Positions 34,264 through 44,304 are shown, counted from the stretch's first letter. The stretch: DNA of 64,000 bases from CAJWPI01 sp964635015 (GCA_964635015.1 CAZWMS010000001.1:1-64000), one strand, 5' to 3'. Notes: a model not told the origin generated them from the letters alone. Program-made: numbers and translations.

Positions 34264-37200
34264 TTAGAACTTATAAGCAAAACCTAAGTTAATTGACCAA
34301 GCAGATTGTGCATCTAAGTTTCTTACATAGAAATTATCATCTGGATCTGTTCCTGAAATATTAAATTTACCGTCAGTAGAGCCATTGACTAAGATTTGCT
34401 TACTAACATTGTAGTTATACTCTTTAACAATACCCTGTTCATCGTCGATCATATTTAATAAATTCAGGACATCAAGATACACGACAACCTTGTGATCATT
34501 GAAGAGTTTAATATCTTGTGTAATTCTAAGATCTAATCTTCTCAACCATGGGCTATCAAAAGCGTTTCTTGGTGCGTAAGTACCCTTGTAAGATGCTAAT
34601 GCAGTTGAATTAACTAATGCCATAACCTCATCCGCAACAGCGGGGCTGGAGAAATTAACTTTAGGATCAGATTGTCCCGAAGGTATATAAGCTAAAGCAT
34701 TATCAGAATAAAATGCTGTTCCATTTATTCCATCTGCTACCCACCAATTAGGATCATCAAATAAAACACTATATGGCTCACCACTCTTAGCTATGTAAAC
34801 CAAAGAAAATCTAGTGTCATTAGAGCCAATAAGTTGGGTAGTATAATCAAGGGTAGCTAAAAACTTATGTTCACTCATAAAGCTTGTTCTGGCAGCATCC
34901 ATGTTTTCACCATCCCATCTAGGCATATAGTTGTAACTTGATTCAGCTTGAGAAGAAGTTAATCCATACACATCTGAGGCATCCATGGCCGTATATGCTG
35001 CCATAAATTTAACTCCATTTTCAAATTCAGTAGAAGCTGAAATAGTTAAGGCTTCCGTGTCACCTTGATCATCATTTGTTAACCAATAGTCTGATCTAGC
35101 TGTATTATAAACCCCTCTGCCGTCAAGAAGAGTTCCGTCTTTTCTTAGCCCTAAATCCCTGTAAAAGACACCTTTATCTATTTCATCTATGTTATATTCC
35201 AGAGTTAAATCCCAACCACTTGACAACATTACATCTAAAGCTATGTTAGATCTCCAAGAACTTGGTGCTTGAAAATCAGGATCTGTTCCTTGAGCATCAC
35301 CAAACCAAGCTGATCTAACTTGATAGTTGCTAGTGGGCCCTAACCAGAAGAATTTTGGATCAGCTACGCTCGCTGCTGGCATATTGCCGATGGTGGAGCT
35401 ATAAGACCTGAATCTATTGTAATCAGTCAAACCGCCTGATCTAGTATAAGCATTTGAATACCAAACATTTGGGATTCTTCCTAAGAAAAGACCTCTTCCT
35501 CCTCTTATGGTGGCGCTTGTAATTTTATCGCTATTAAATAAATTAGTAGCGTCGTAATTGAATTGCATCCTAGGTTGTATGAGATCAAAATCAAAAGCAG
35601 CATTGTTTGGAACGCCATTTCTAGCTAAAAAGTTTGGATTTAGTAAAGGTGTATCGGGTGTTTTAACGTTATCGTATCTCAGCCCGAAAGTAACAGTTAA
35701 ATCATCATTGGCATCCCATCTGTTTTGAACATAAAAAGTATCTTTTTCTATACTGAATTTAGCAGCAACTGAATCTACAGCAGCATTTCCTGCTAAAGGA
35801 GTTTGGAATCTTAAGTAGCCCCATTCTCCAGCCTGGAAATCAGCTACACTACCAAAATGTATTTCTCCGTTATATCTAGCAATAAATAAATTATATACAT
35901 CAGTCTCTTCCCTTTCATATCCAAAGGTAAATTCACTTTCCCCAGCATCATAAGTACCTTTGAAAGTAAAATAATCCGACTCGACATTGATAAAATTTGC
36001 TCCTCTATATCGGTCTCCGCCTAGAATTATATCGTCACAGTTATAGCTATTACTAGGATCACAAACTTCTACTGTAACTTCTGGAAAAAGATCGTCTCCC
36101 ATTGAGCCGTCATCTTCTTCCATCTCGTAATTTGTATATTTAATCTTAGTTGAGAATTTATTTGTCCAGTCGCTATACAAAGTAACTGTTGACCTGTCTA
36201 TTTCAACAGGTTTTCTATACCAATTATTACTGAAATGTCCTACTCCATAGTCTTGGGGCAAATCACTTTCACTACTAGATATATTCAATACACCTCTGTG
36301 GGAATCATTAAAGATCGCATTAATTTTTACCGTATATTCTTCGTGAGTCTCAGGAAAAGTTATCCCATTTAACCTTCCAGCATCATAGCCATAAGTGTTT
36401 TGGGCAATGGTCTTAATTTCATCTGCTATTGCAGCAGTTACATAATCTAGTTTATTTTGAGCATTGCTATCTGCTGTACCATATAAAGCCGGTAAAGCCT
36501 TCTCAAAATCTTCATATCCTACAAAGAAAAATAATCTGTCCTTAATTATGGGTCCTGAAAAAGTTAGTGTAGTTGTCTCTTCTTCAAACTCAGGAAAATC
36601 ATTTCCATTTGGATCTTCACCTACATTATCTTCATTTCTCTCTGAATAATATACACTTCCATGAAAATCATTTGATCCTGACTTAGTCACTACAGCTATA
36701 GATCCTCCAGTAGTATTTCCTCTGGAAGCATCATATGGGGTAACATCTATTGATATTTGATCTATAAAATCTATGGAAACAGGATTTCTCATAGTTCCAA
36801 AACCATTCGCATTTAATCCAAAAGGGTCATTAAAGCTAACACCATCTATCGAAAAATCATTAAACCTATTATTAGCACCCATAACTGATATCTGAGTATC
36901 TCTACTTGAGGCACTATTGATAGATACCCTGGGGTCAAGTTTTGCAAAATCTGCTACAGATCTATTTATGGTTGGAACCGCGTCAATGTCGTCTCTTGTA
37001 AGCAGGGTTCCTGTACCCACCTTAAATACACCTGAACCTGCTTGTGCTGTTACTACAATTTCATCAGCTGCTGCTTTCTTTAAGGTTACAGATATCTCTC
37101 CAGATTTAGCCATCTTTAGATAAAGTCCTTGTAGTTTTTCAGAATTAAAACCAGGAGCAGATACTGTTACAGCATATGGTCCTCCTACTGGTAAGAAGGC

Positions 37201-37398
37201 AAGAGAGAAGTTACCTTCAATTCCTGAAGTAGTTGCTTTGGTAAATCCAGTTGGTATATGTTCTACAATAACAGATGCCCCAGGAACGTTCACATTACCT
37301 TTTAAAGATGAAGTGGTATCAACATCTGAATAAATGGAAATTGAAGCAAAAGCAAGAAATAAGATTAAATAGAAACGTTTGAATATTGAATTAAGCAT
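34264..37398 (-). CDS. Oar-like TonB-dependent outer-membrane receptor
   Basis: A 1044-residue outer-membrane protein. A signal peptide covers about residues 1-24, then comes a carboxypeptidase-regulatory-like beta domain (VNVPGASVIVEHIPTGF near 36), a TonB plug (DEIVVTAQAG near 112, IDGVSFNDPFG near 182, SGSNDFHGSVYYSER near 243) and a long beta-barrel ending in NLGFAYKF with the C-terminal Phe used for BAM insertion. The domain order matches Oar-type receptors, which import large or poorly known substrates such as peptides or glycans. The ribosome site is unusually strong, AAAGGGGAGA at 37401-37410. No TonB/ExbBD genes are in the window. Confidence 0.92.
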   Translation of the reverse strand: MLNSIFKRFYLILFLAFASISIYSDVDTTSSLKGNVNVPGASVIVEHIPTGFTKATTSGIEGNFSLAFLPVGGPYAVTVSAPGFNSEKLQGLYLKMAKSGEISVTLKKAAADEIVVTAQAGSGVFKVGTGTLLTRDDIDAVPTINRSVADFAKLDPRVSINSASSRDTQISVMGANNRFNDFSIDGVSFNDPFGLNANGFGTMRNPVSIDFIDQISIDVTPYDASRGNTTGGSIAVVTKSGSNDFHGSVYYSERNEDNVGEDPNGNDFPEFEEETTTLTFSGPIIKDRLFFFVGYEDFEKALPALYGTADSNAQNKLDYVTAAIADEIKTIAQNTYGYDAGRLNGITFPETHEEYTVKINAIFNDSHRGVLNISSSESDLPQDYGVGHFSNNWYRKPVEIDRSTVTLYSDWTNKFSTKIKYTNYEMEEDDGSMGDDLFPEVTVEVCDPSNSYNCDDIILGGDRYRGANFINVESDYFTFKGTYDAGESEFTFGYEREETDVYNLFIARYNGEIHFGSVADFQAGEWGYLRFQTPLAGNAAVDSVAAKFSIEKDTFYVQNRWDANDDLTVTFGLRYDNVKTPDTPLLNPNFLARNGVPNNAAFDFDLIQPRMQFNYDATNLFNSDKITSATIRGGRGLFLGRIPNVWYSNAYTRSGGLTDYNRFRSYSSTIGNMPAASVADPKFFWLGPTSNYQVRSAWFGDAQGTDPDFQAPSSWRSNIALDVMLSSGWDLTLEYNIDEIDKGVFYRDLGLRKDGTLLDGRGVYNTARSDYWLTNDDQGDTEALTISASTEFENGVKFMAAYTAMDASDVYGLTSSQAESSYNYMPRWDGENMDAARTSFMSEHKFLATLDYTTQLIGSNDTRFSLVYIAKSGEPYSVLFDDPNWWVADGINGTAFYSDNALAYIPSGQSDPKVNFSSPAVADEVMALVNSTALASYKGTYAPRNAFDSPWLRRLDLRITQDIKLFNDHKVVVYLDVLNLLNMIDDEQGIVKEYNYNVSKQILVNGSTDGKFNISGTDPDDNFYVRNLDAQSAWSINLGFAYKF

Positions 37399-37400
37399 AA

Positions 37401-37410
37401 TCTCCCCTTT
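37401..37410 (-). promoter_or_regulatory. Strong ribosome binding site of the TonB receptor gene
   Basis: AAAGGGGAGA ends two bases before the ATG. Most genes here have weak or no Shine-Dalgarno sequence, so this stands out and suggests high expression of the receptor. Confidence 0.6.
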
Positions 37411-37525
37411 ATTAAAGTTAACTAACTAAAAAATTTCTATATTACTTTTCATAATAATTTTCTAATAATACACCTCTTGAACCAACGAAAATAGTTAAAA
37501 TATGAAAATAGATAAAAAAAATTAG

Positions 37526-37873
37526 ATGAGTATATTTTTTCAAATTAATAGCTTTCAAGACAATCTGGGTATTTTAAAAAATCCATACAGTTTTCTCGTT
37601 AAAAATGAAGTTAAACCAGAGCAAGTAAATGGTATTTTTCTTTATTCAAAAGCAACAAAAGTTGTTTATTCAGATAAGATGAACCAAATAACATCCTTTT
37701 CAAAAAAAGAAAATATTCCTATCTATGTCTGCATAAACTCCTTAATCAGGCATGGAAATAAATTGAAAAAAAATGAAAATATAGATGGTCATTTACTAAT
37801 AGTCTCTGGTCTAGGTCAGCTTATTGAAGGTATCCTAAAGAGCGAAAAGACAATAATAATTGGTTCCTTGTGA
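37526..37873 (+). CDS. tusD: Sulfurtransferase subunit TusD
   Basis: A 115-residue DsrE-fold protein. In E. coli TusD accepts sulfur from TusA and passes it on in the relay to MnmA for 2-thiouridine in tRNA. The active Cys is in IYVCINSLIRHG near residue 70, and the block IVSGLGQLIEGILKSEKTII near 91 matches TusD. The N-terminal half is more divergent. It overlaps the tusC-like gene by 4 bases (GTGA). Confidence 0.85.
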   Translation: MSIFFQINSFQDNLGILKNPYSFLVKNEVKPEQVNGIFLYSKATKVVYSDKMNQITSFSKKENIPIYVCINSLIRHGNKLKKNENIDGHLLIVSGLGQLIEGILKSEKTIIIGSL

Positions 37874-38199
37874 AAAAATTTCTATTTCATAATACTACCT
37901 GTCCGAAGCATAAATACATGGCAGAGGAAAGATTAAACCTGTGTATTGGTGCTGCTATCTTTGAGCAGGAAGTAGTAGTGGTTTTTTCAAATAATACTCT
38001 GAAAGATATCCAAAAAAAAGCTTCAAGAGAATTTAATTCTCTAATTTCTCTACTTTCAGAAAAAACTACTCTATTCTTAGGTGATGAAAATACAGAGCAC
38101 GTAGAAGATACCAACGCCAATGAAGATGTCTTCCAATTAATATCAGCAGGAGAAATACATAACTTAAAAGAAAAATCTGATTATTTTATTGAATTTTAA
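37870..38199 (+). CDS. tusC: Sulfurtransferase subunit TusC-like
   Basis: A 109-residue DsrE/DsrF-like protein. The block EERLNLCIGAAIFEQEVVVVFSNN near residue 20 (read in two parts) follows the TusC pattern of a helix and strand with AIFEQEV, and the tail DYFIEF matches the TusC end. The start is GTG. TusB, the third subunit in E. coli, should come next but only 11 bases remain before the serS stop. The assignment rests on position and moderate similarity. Confidence 0.75.
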   Translation: MKKFLFHNTTCPKHKYMAEERLNLCIGAAIFEQEVVVVFSNNTLKDIQKKASREFNSLISLLSEKTTLFLGDENTEHVEDTNANEDVFQLISAGEIHNLKEKSDYFIEF

Positions 38200-38210
38200 T
38201 GTCTCTTTAA

Positions 38211-39464
38211 TTAAAAATAATTTTTTAATGCTTTAGGTATCTTGAAGTCCCCTTCTTTAGTCTGGTGATTCTCAACTAAAGCTATAAGGGTTCTTCCTAT
38301 AGCTAACCCTGAACCATTAATTGTGTTAAGAAGTTCAGTTTTATTTGTACTAGTATCTTTCCATCTGGCTTTTATTCTTCTTGCTTGAAAATCTCTAAAA
38401 TTTGTACAAGAAGATATTTCTCTATAAGTATTTTGAGAAGGAATCCAGGCTTCTATGTCGTATGTTTTTGAAGCACTAAAACCTAAATCAGCTGTACACA
38501 AACTTACAACTCTATAAGGTATTTCAAGTGCTTGTAGAATAGCTTCAGCATGATAAGTTAGTTCCTCTAAAGCCTTGTCTGAATCCTCTGGTTCTACAGC
38601 TTGAACTAGCTCAACTTTTTCAAATTGATGGAGTCTCATTATGCCTTTGGTGTCTTTTCCATAACTTCCTGCTTCTCTTCTAAAACAAGGCGTATGACAT
38701 ACCCATTTAATGGGAAGATCTTTTGAATCCACTATTTTATCTCTTAATAAATTAGTTACTGGAACTTCTGCTGTAGGGGCAAGATAGAATTTTTGATTCC
38801 CTTCTATCTCAAACAAATCTTCTTCAAATTTTGGAAGTTGACCAGTACCCACTAAAGACTCCCTATTGACTATGTAAGGAACATATACCTCTTCATAAGA
38901 GTGTTTATTTAGATGTATGTCCATCATAAATTGAATGAGGCTCCTTTGTAGTTTTGCATATTTATTTTTCAAAACCATAAACCTAGACCCGGCGATTATT
39001 GTTGAGCCTTCAAGATCTATTGATGACGAAATTTTACCTATTTCCACATGGTCTTTGGGAGTAAAATTGAACTTAGGAATCCTTCCCCATTTTCTAAGTT
39101 CTTTGTTTTGTGATTCATCTTCTCCTTCAGGGACGTCATCATCCGGAAGATTGGGTATATCAAGCAAGAAATCCTCAATGTGCTCAAGAATAGAAATTAA
39201 CTCTCCTGACAGTTTTTTTATAGACTTAGTGGTTAAGGCTGCTTCCTTCTCTAGATGTTTAGTTTCTTTTTTTTCCCCCTTAAGAATACCTATTTGTTTT
39301 GAAAGGTTATTTAAAGAAGACTGAAGATCTTCAGTCTCAATTTGAATTTTCTTTCTTTTCCCGTCTAAAGAATTCCACTTACTCAAGTTAAAGGTGTAAT
39401 TTCTTCTCTTTAAGAGTTCTGATATTTCTTCAGGAGAATTGCGTATTTTCTTTTGATCAAGCAT
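38211..39464 (-). CDS. serS: Seryl-tRNA synthetase
   Basis: A 417-residue class II synthetase for tRNA-Ser, which pairs with the tRNA-Ser(UGA) gene 15 kb away. The N-terminal coiled-coil arm that grips the tRNA variable arm covers about residues 25-110. Motif 2 is in FRREAGSYGKDTKGIMRLHQFEK near 264 (two adjoining blocks) and motif 3 in NGSGLAIGRTLIALVEN near 386. LDQKKIRNSPEEI at the start is typical. Length is normal. Confidence 0.96.
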   Translation of the reverse strand: MLDQKKIRNSPEEISELLKRRNYTFNLSKWNSLDGKRKKIQIETEDLQSSLNNLSKQIGILKGEKKETKHLEKEAALTTKSIKKLSGELISILEHIEDFLLDIPNLPDDDVPEGEDESQNKELRKWGRIPKFNFTPKDHVEIGKISSSIDLEGSTIIAGSRFMVLKNKYAKLQRSLIQFMMDIHLNKHSYEEVYVPYIVNRESLVGTGQLPKFEEDLFEIEGNQKFYLAPTAEVPVTNLLRDKIVDSKDLPIKWVCHTPCFRREAGSYGKDTKGIMRLHQFEKVELVQAVEPEDSDKALEELTYHAEAILQALEIPYRVVSLCTADLGFSASKTYDIEAWIPSQNTYREISSCTNFRDFQARRIKARWKDTSTNKTELLNTINGSGLAIGRTLIALVENHQTKEGDFKIPKALKNYF

Positions 39465-39474
39465 AAAAAGTATT

Positions 39475-40101
39475 TTATTCTAAAATGCTTTTATGTCTAA
39501 CAACATCTATTCCTGAGGGTGCTTCAAAGCTGAACTGCTTATCATTAATTTCTTGATAAGAAATGTTATCAAAGTCTATTGAAATAACTTGACCAAAAGC
39601 ATCCTTGTAGACAAAACCTGTAAGGTCTTTATTTTTGATTTTAATTTTTACCCAATCTATTTGGCTACTAAAATTATTAAAACGAACTTTGCAACTGATT
39701 TGGGTTTTTATTTTTAAACAGTCTTCAAAAATAAAGCTGTCTTTAAGATCCTGTCTATCTAATGTTAGAAGACCTATGGGAGTTTCTTTAAGGAGATTTT
39801 CTACAGGATGAATGTCCAATTGATCTAATTCTTCATCGTATATATAAAGCTCTTCTCCATTAGAAACAATCAATTCATTAAATGGATAATCATAAGATAA
39901 TTTAAATCTTCCTAGTTTTCTATCAGCCAGCAAATTACCTGAAATGATTCTTTCTTGATTATTTTTTACAGTCTTTTGTTGAAGTGAAGCAGAAAAGAAG
40001 TTCTTTGAGGAAAAAAAGTCTAAAAATTCTTCTTTTTCTAATGAGGTTGAAGATAGAAAAGAACATATTAAAACTATCGAAGAAAGAAGTATTGATTTCA
40101 A
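39475..40101 (-). CDS. lolA: Outer-membrane lipoprotein carrier LolA
   Basis: A 208-residue periplasmic chaperone that carries lipoproteins from the LolCD complex to the outer membrane. A signal peptide is visible (SILLSSIVLICSFLSSTS). Family marks are FSASLQQKTVKNNQERIISGNLL near residue 35 in two pieces, FKLSYDYPFNELIVSNGEELYIYD near 67 and FSFEAPSGIDVV near 189. The start is TTG, 1 base after the ftsK stop. The order ftsK-lolA-(serS) is conserved in gammaproteobacteria. Confidence 0.92.
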   Translation of the reverse strand: MKSILLSSIVLICSFLSSTSLEKEEFLDFFSSKNFFSASLQQKTVKNNQERIISGNLLADRKLGRFKLSYDYPFNELIVSNGEELYIYDEELDQLDIHPVENLLKETPIGLLTLDRQDLKDSFIFEDCLKIKTQISCKVRFNNFSSQIDWVKIKIKNKDLTGFVYKDAFGQVISIDFDNISYQEINDKQFSFEAPSGIDVVRHKSILE

Positions 40102-40102
40102 T

Positions 40103-42478
40103 CTATTCCTCTGGAGGTGCTGGAACTAAAACTTCTCTATTGCCACTTGAAGACATGGCACTAACAATCCCAGCTCCTTCCATAGTTTCTATTATTCTAG
40201 CAGCTCTGTTATATCCTACCCTTAACCTTCTTTGAACTGCGGAGATAGAGGCTCTTCTAGATTCAGTTACGAAAACTACTGCTTCGTCATATAACTCATC
40301 ACTTTCTCCATCTAAGTCTTCTGAGCTATCACTAGACAGACTCGGCATTCCAATCACTGCTCCTACTTCTTTGGTAACTTCATCAACGTATGTAGCCTTG
40401 CCTTTTTTTCTCCAATCCTCTGCGACTCTTTTTACTTCATCATCTCCTACAAAAGCCCCATGCACTCTTTGAGGTATGGATGTACCTGCTGCAAGATAAA
40501 GCATGTCTCCTTTGCCTAACAATTGTTCGGCACCTCCCTGATCAAGTATTACCCTTGAATCCATTTTTGATGCTACTTGAAATGCAGTTCTTGCTGAGAT
40601 ATTGGCTTTTATCAGTCCAGTTATAACATCCACAGAAGGTCTTTGAGTTGCCAACAGCATATGTATTCCAGCTGCTCTAGCTTTTTGTGCAATTCTGGCT
40701 ATCAATTGTTCTGCTGTTTTTCCTACTATCATCATCAAATCAGCTAACTCATCAACAGCCAAGACAATATTGGGCAATTCCTCCAAAGTTGGAGGTATAG
40801 TTTGATCATCTTCACCTTCCTTCTTCCAAAGAGGGTCAACTAGAGGTTGACCAGCTTTTATGGAGTTAAGGACTTTCTTGTTGTAACCGTTTAGGTTTCT
40901 AACTTCCAGTTCAGCCATCAATTTATATCTTCTTTCCATTTCATTAACACACCATCTCAAACCACTAGAGGCCTCCTTCATATCTGTGATTACGGGACAT
41001 AAGAGGTGAGGTATATCTTCATACACAGAAAGTTCCAACATCTTTGGGTCAATTAAAATAAATCTTACTTGTTGAGGGCTGGCCTTAAATAAAATACTCA
41101 TGATCATGGAATTTATAGCTACGGATTTACCTGATCCCGTTGTTCCCGCCACTAAAATATGAGGCATAGAGCCTAAGTCTGCAACTACTGCCTGACCGCT
41201 TATATCTTTTCCTAGAGCTATGGTTAAAGGAGATTTTGATTCATCATATTCAGGGCTTAATAAAACTTCACTTAGGAGTACTTCTTGTCTATCTTCTCTA
41301 GGTACTTCTATCCCTATAGTATCTCTACCTTCAATTACCTCAACAATTCTCACGCTTGTTTTAGAAAGAGATCTTGCTAAATCTTTATTGATATTAGAAA
41401 TCTGGTTGACCTTCAATCCACTAGGTAATTTCAATTCTAGTCTAATGACTACTGGACCTGGCTGGATAGACTCAACTTTGACTTCATTGATTCCATATTC
41501 AGATAATTTATTAACTACTAGCTCTCCTAAATGCTGAAGAGAAGATTGTGAGGTTTCACTAGACTTTTCTGCTAACTTTTCATCTAGAAGTGATAATTTA
41601 GGAGGCTTTGATGGCTCTTTCGATTCAAACAACTCCTCTTGTTTCTCTTGATGAGCTCTTTTGCTTGTTTCTAATTCATTTTTTGGTTCTATTACTTTTG
41701 GTGGAATAACTTCTTTCTTCTTAATGGTTTCTTCTAGAACTTTTTTTTGTCTCTCTAATTTTTCCTTTCTTAATAATTGCCTTTGTCTTATGTTTGCAAA
41801 GAATTCAGAGCTTCTTTCTCCAAAGTCACCACCAATAGATTTAAAAAAATTTTGGAGGCTTAAAATCAGGGCTGTCCAAGAAACTTCTAGTGATAAAGTT
41901 AAACCTAATAAGAATAAAGTTATAAACAATAAACTACTTCCAACAAAACTTAATGGAATAAGTGTATAAGAAGAAATAATAGAACCAACTAAGCCGCCGC
42001 CCTCCTCCGGTAAAAAAGTCTGTCCAGGTTCAAGAAAAATTGTTATTAAAGTTGAACCGGAAATAAGAACTAAAAACCAACCAAAAATCTTTAAGCCTAT
42101 TAATCCAGAGTAAGTGTCTATAGGATTTATAGGTTTTCTGGAAAATAAGAAGTGAGATATAAGAGGCCAAAGAAGCCAATAAACTAGTATATAGGCCATG
42201 TATCCTACTAAAGTAAATAAAAAACTACTTAAGTAAGCACCCCAAGAACCAACGGCATTTCTAATTTCGTTAGACTCTGTTATTAACCCGCTTGAAAAAG
42301 ATTCACTAAATAAACTAGGGTCTTGGGGAGAATAAGTAACTAAGGATAAAATGATAAAAATGCCAAAGAAACCCTGAACTATCAGCCAAGATTCAAAAAT
42401 TAATTGATTTAATTTAATTCTAGAAATAGAGACTGCTTGATCAGCTGTTTTTTTTGTTGCTTGAGACTTTCTTGCCAC
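40103..42478 (-). CDS. ftsK: DNA translocase FtsK
   Basis: A 791-residue cell-division protein. Four to five N-terminal helices anchor it in the septal membrane (to about 210). A short charged linker follows, then the motor: LVAGTTGSGKSVAINSM Walker A near residue 445, FILIDPKMLELSVY, and VLAVDELADLMMIVGK Walker B near 575. The C-terminal gamma domain (about 720-785, VQRRLRVGYNRAARIIETME) reads KOPS/FtsK-orienting sequences. FtsK moves chromosome ends through the septum and activates XerCD. The linker is much shorter than in E. coli (1329 residues). The start is GTG. Confidence 0.96.
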   Translation of the reverse strand: MARKSQATKKTADQAVSISRIKLNQLIFESWLIVQGFFGIFIILSLVTYSPQDPSLFSESFSSGLITESNEIRNAVGSWGAYLSSFLFTLVGYMAYILVYWLLWPLISHFLFSRKPINPIDTYSGLIGLKIFGWFLVLISGSTLITIFLEPGQTFLPEEGGGLVGSIISSYTLIPLSFVGSSLLFITLFLLGLTLSLEVSWTALILSLQNFFKSIGGDFGERSSEFFANIRQRQLLRKEKLERQKKVLEETIKKKEVIPPKVIEPKNELETSKRAHQEKQEELFESKEPSKPPKLSLLDEKLAEKSSETSQSSLQHLGELVVNKLSEYGINEVKVESIQPGPVVIRLELKLPSGLKVNQISNINKDLARSLSKTSVRIVEVIEGRDTIGIEVPREDRQEVLLSEVLLSPEYDESKSPLTIALGKDISGQAVVADLGSMPHILVAGTTGSGKSVAINSMIMSILFKASPQQVRFILIDPKMLELSVYEDIPHLLCPVITDMKEASSGLRWCVNEMERRYKLMAELEVRNLNGYNKKVLNSIKAGQPLVDPLWKKEGEDDQTIPPTLEELPNIVLAVDELADLMMIVGKTAEQLIARIAQKARAAGIHMLLATQRPSVDVITGLIKANISARTAFQVASKMDSRVILDQGGAEQLLGKGDMLYLAAGTSIPQRVHGAFVGDDEVKRVAEDWRKKGKATYVDEVTKEVGAVIGMPSLSSDSSEDLDGESDELYDEAVVFVTESRRASISAVQRRLRVGYNRAARIIETMEGAGIVSAMSSSGNREVLVPAPPEE

Positions 42479-42574
42479 TTAATTAACTTGTTTTATCTAT
42501 TGTATAGATTAATTATTACTAGTTCTAACTTTCAATAATATGTAAATTGACAATCAAAGTTATAATTAACCATT

Positions 42575-43528
42575 ATGGAAGACAAAATATTAAAAAGAAA
42601 ACTCTTAATTTTAGGTTCTGGACCAGCGGGATATACGGCAGGAGTCTATGCAGCGAGAGCTGGTCTCAACCCTTGCCTTATAACAGGTATGGAACAGGGT
42701 GGTCAACTAACCACTACTACAGAAATAGAGAATTGGCCGGGAGATAGTAATGACTTAAAAGGTCCTGAATTGATGGAACGAATGCTTAAGCATGTTGAAT
42801 CTCTAGAAGTAGAAGTAATTTCTGATCATATTGAAAAAGTTGAGTTAATAAAAAGTTCTTTCAAGTTAAAAGGGAATGTTAATACCTACTCTTGCGCAGC
42901 ATTAATTATTGCTACTGGTGCTTCAGCCAAATACCTTGGATTACCATCAGAGCAAAAATATTTAGGAAGGGGTGTAAGTTCATGTGCAACTTGTGATGGA
43001 TTCTTTTACAAAGAGAAAAAAACGGTTGTAGTGGGAGGCGGAAACACTGCAGCTGAAGAGGCACTTTATCTTTCAAATTTATGTTCCAAAGTCTTTATAA
43101 TTCATAGAAGGGATAAATTAAGAGCAGATAAAATACTTCAAGAAAGATTGTTTAAAAAAGAATCAGATGGAAAGATTGAGTTTCTTTGGAATCATGTTTT
43201 AGAGGAAGTATTGGGTGACGAAAATCTAGTTACAGGGGTGAAATTAAAAGAAGTAAAATCTAATAAAATAGTAGAGTTAGAGGTTGAAGGAGTGTTTATT
43301 GCAATAGGACACAATCCAAACACCTCTATCTTTGATGGTCAATTAAAAATGAACAATGGATATATTAAAGTTAAATCAGGAAATGAAGGCAGTGCAACTT
43401 CAACAAGTGTTAAAGGTGTTTTTGCTGCAGGAGATGTCTCTGACCATGTATATAGGCAAGCAATAACCTCTGCTAGCTCTGGGTGCATGGCAGCCCTTGA
43501 TGCTGAAAAATATTTATCTGAAAATTAA
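42575..43528 (+). CDS. trxB: Thioredoxin reductase
   Basis: A 317-residue NADPH- and FAD-dependent reductase that keeps thioredoxin reduced. FAD motif GSGPAGYTAGVYAARAG is at 14-30, GGQLTTTTEIENWPG near 47, the redox-active CATC in SSCATCDGFFYK near 137, the NADPH motif VGGGNTAAEEALYLS near 154 and the tail GVFAAGDVSDHVYRQAITSA near 281. It is next to ftsK in many gammaproteobacteria, divergently, as here. The stop overlaps the ATG of the crotonase gene by one base. Confidence 0.96.
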   Translation: MEDKILKRKLLILGSGPAGYTAGVYAARAGLNPCLITGMEQGGQLTTTTEIENWPGDSNDLKGPELMERMLKHVESLEVEVISDHIEKVELIKSSFKLKGNVNTYSCAALIIATGASAKYLGLPSEQKYLGRGVSSCATCDGFFYKEKKTVVVGGGNTAAEEALYLSNLCSKVFIIHRRDKLRADKILQERLFKKESDGKIEFLWNHVLEEVLGDENLVTGVKLKEVKSNKIVELEVEGVFIAIGHNPNTSIFDGQLKMNNGYIKVKSGNEGSATSTSVKGVFAAGDVSDHVYRQAITSASSGCMAALDAEKYLSEN

Positions 43529-44301
43529 TGAAACATTTACAAATTAAAAAAGAAGGCCATATATGTTGGGTTTATTTAAATAGACCTAAATCGCTGAATG
43601 CTCTCAATACTGAAATTCTTAAAGAGCTAACTGAGTTTAATTCTTCTTTAAGGGAAGATCTTGAATCTAGAGTAGTAATTTATACTGGCTCAGGAGAAAA
43701 TTTCTCCTCTGGGGCTGACTTAAAAGAAAAGCGAAAACCAGTTACTAGACTTGAAGCTTGGAGAAATAATTTCGGTAAACCTGCTATTCAGTCCTTCCTA
43801 GAAATAGATCAAATTACCATTGCAGTTATAAATGGATATTGTCTTGGCGGAGCAGCCTGCATTGCTTCAGCCTGTGACTTTAGGATAGCTTCTGAAACTG
43901 CAGTGCTAGGATATCCTGAAATCAATCTAGGTATTAACCTTAACTGGCTGGGCCTCCCCTTGACAGCAAGGCTAATAGGACCAGCTAAAGCAAAAAAAAT
44001 AGTTATTGGAGGAGAGAATGAGAATGCACATACTCTTCTAGACTGGGGATTTTATGATGAAGTTCATCCTAAAGAAAAATTATTGGAAGCTTCTGTGAAG
44101 ATGGCAAACTTATACGCTTCCAAGCCTCCTATAGCAGCTCAAATGATTAAGAGAAGTATTAATAAGTTGATATATTCAGGGGATGATTCAATTATGCACA
44201 TGGATTATGATCAAACTCTTTTAACTTATGAAACCAACGATAGAAAAGAAGCTATAAAGTCTTTCTTCGAAAAAAGAGATCCAAAGTACAAGGGGGATTA
44301 G
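43528..44301 (+). CDS. Enoyl-CoA hydratase/isomerase family protein
   Basis: A 257-residue crotonase. The oxyanion-hole blocks are ENFSSGADLKEKRK near residue 66 and NGYCLGGAACIASACDFRIAS near 107 (two pieces). The second catalytic Glu is retained in LGYPEINLGIN near 132; the first Glu position appears to be Cys. It would hydrate or isomerise an enoyl-CoA; the natural substrate is unknown. The start ATG is coupled to the trxB stop (TAATG), an odd pairing of function. The stop is 3 bases from the stop of the facing nitronate monooxygenase. Confidence 0.86.
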   Translation: MKHLQIKKEGHICWVYLNRPKSLNALNTEILKELTEFNSSLREDLESRVVIYTGSGENFSSGADLKEKRKPVTRLEAWRNNFGKPAIQSFLEIDQITIAVINGYCLGGAACIASACDFRIASETAVLGYPEINLGINLNWLGLPLTARLIGPAKAKKIVIGGENENAHTLLDWGFYDEVHPKEKLLEASVKMANLYASKPPIAAQMIKRSINKLIYSGDDSIMHMDYDQTLLTYETNDRKEAIKSFFEKRDPKYKGD

Positions 44302-44304
44302 GGA

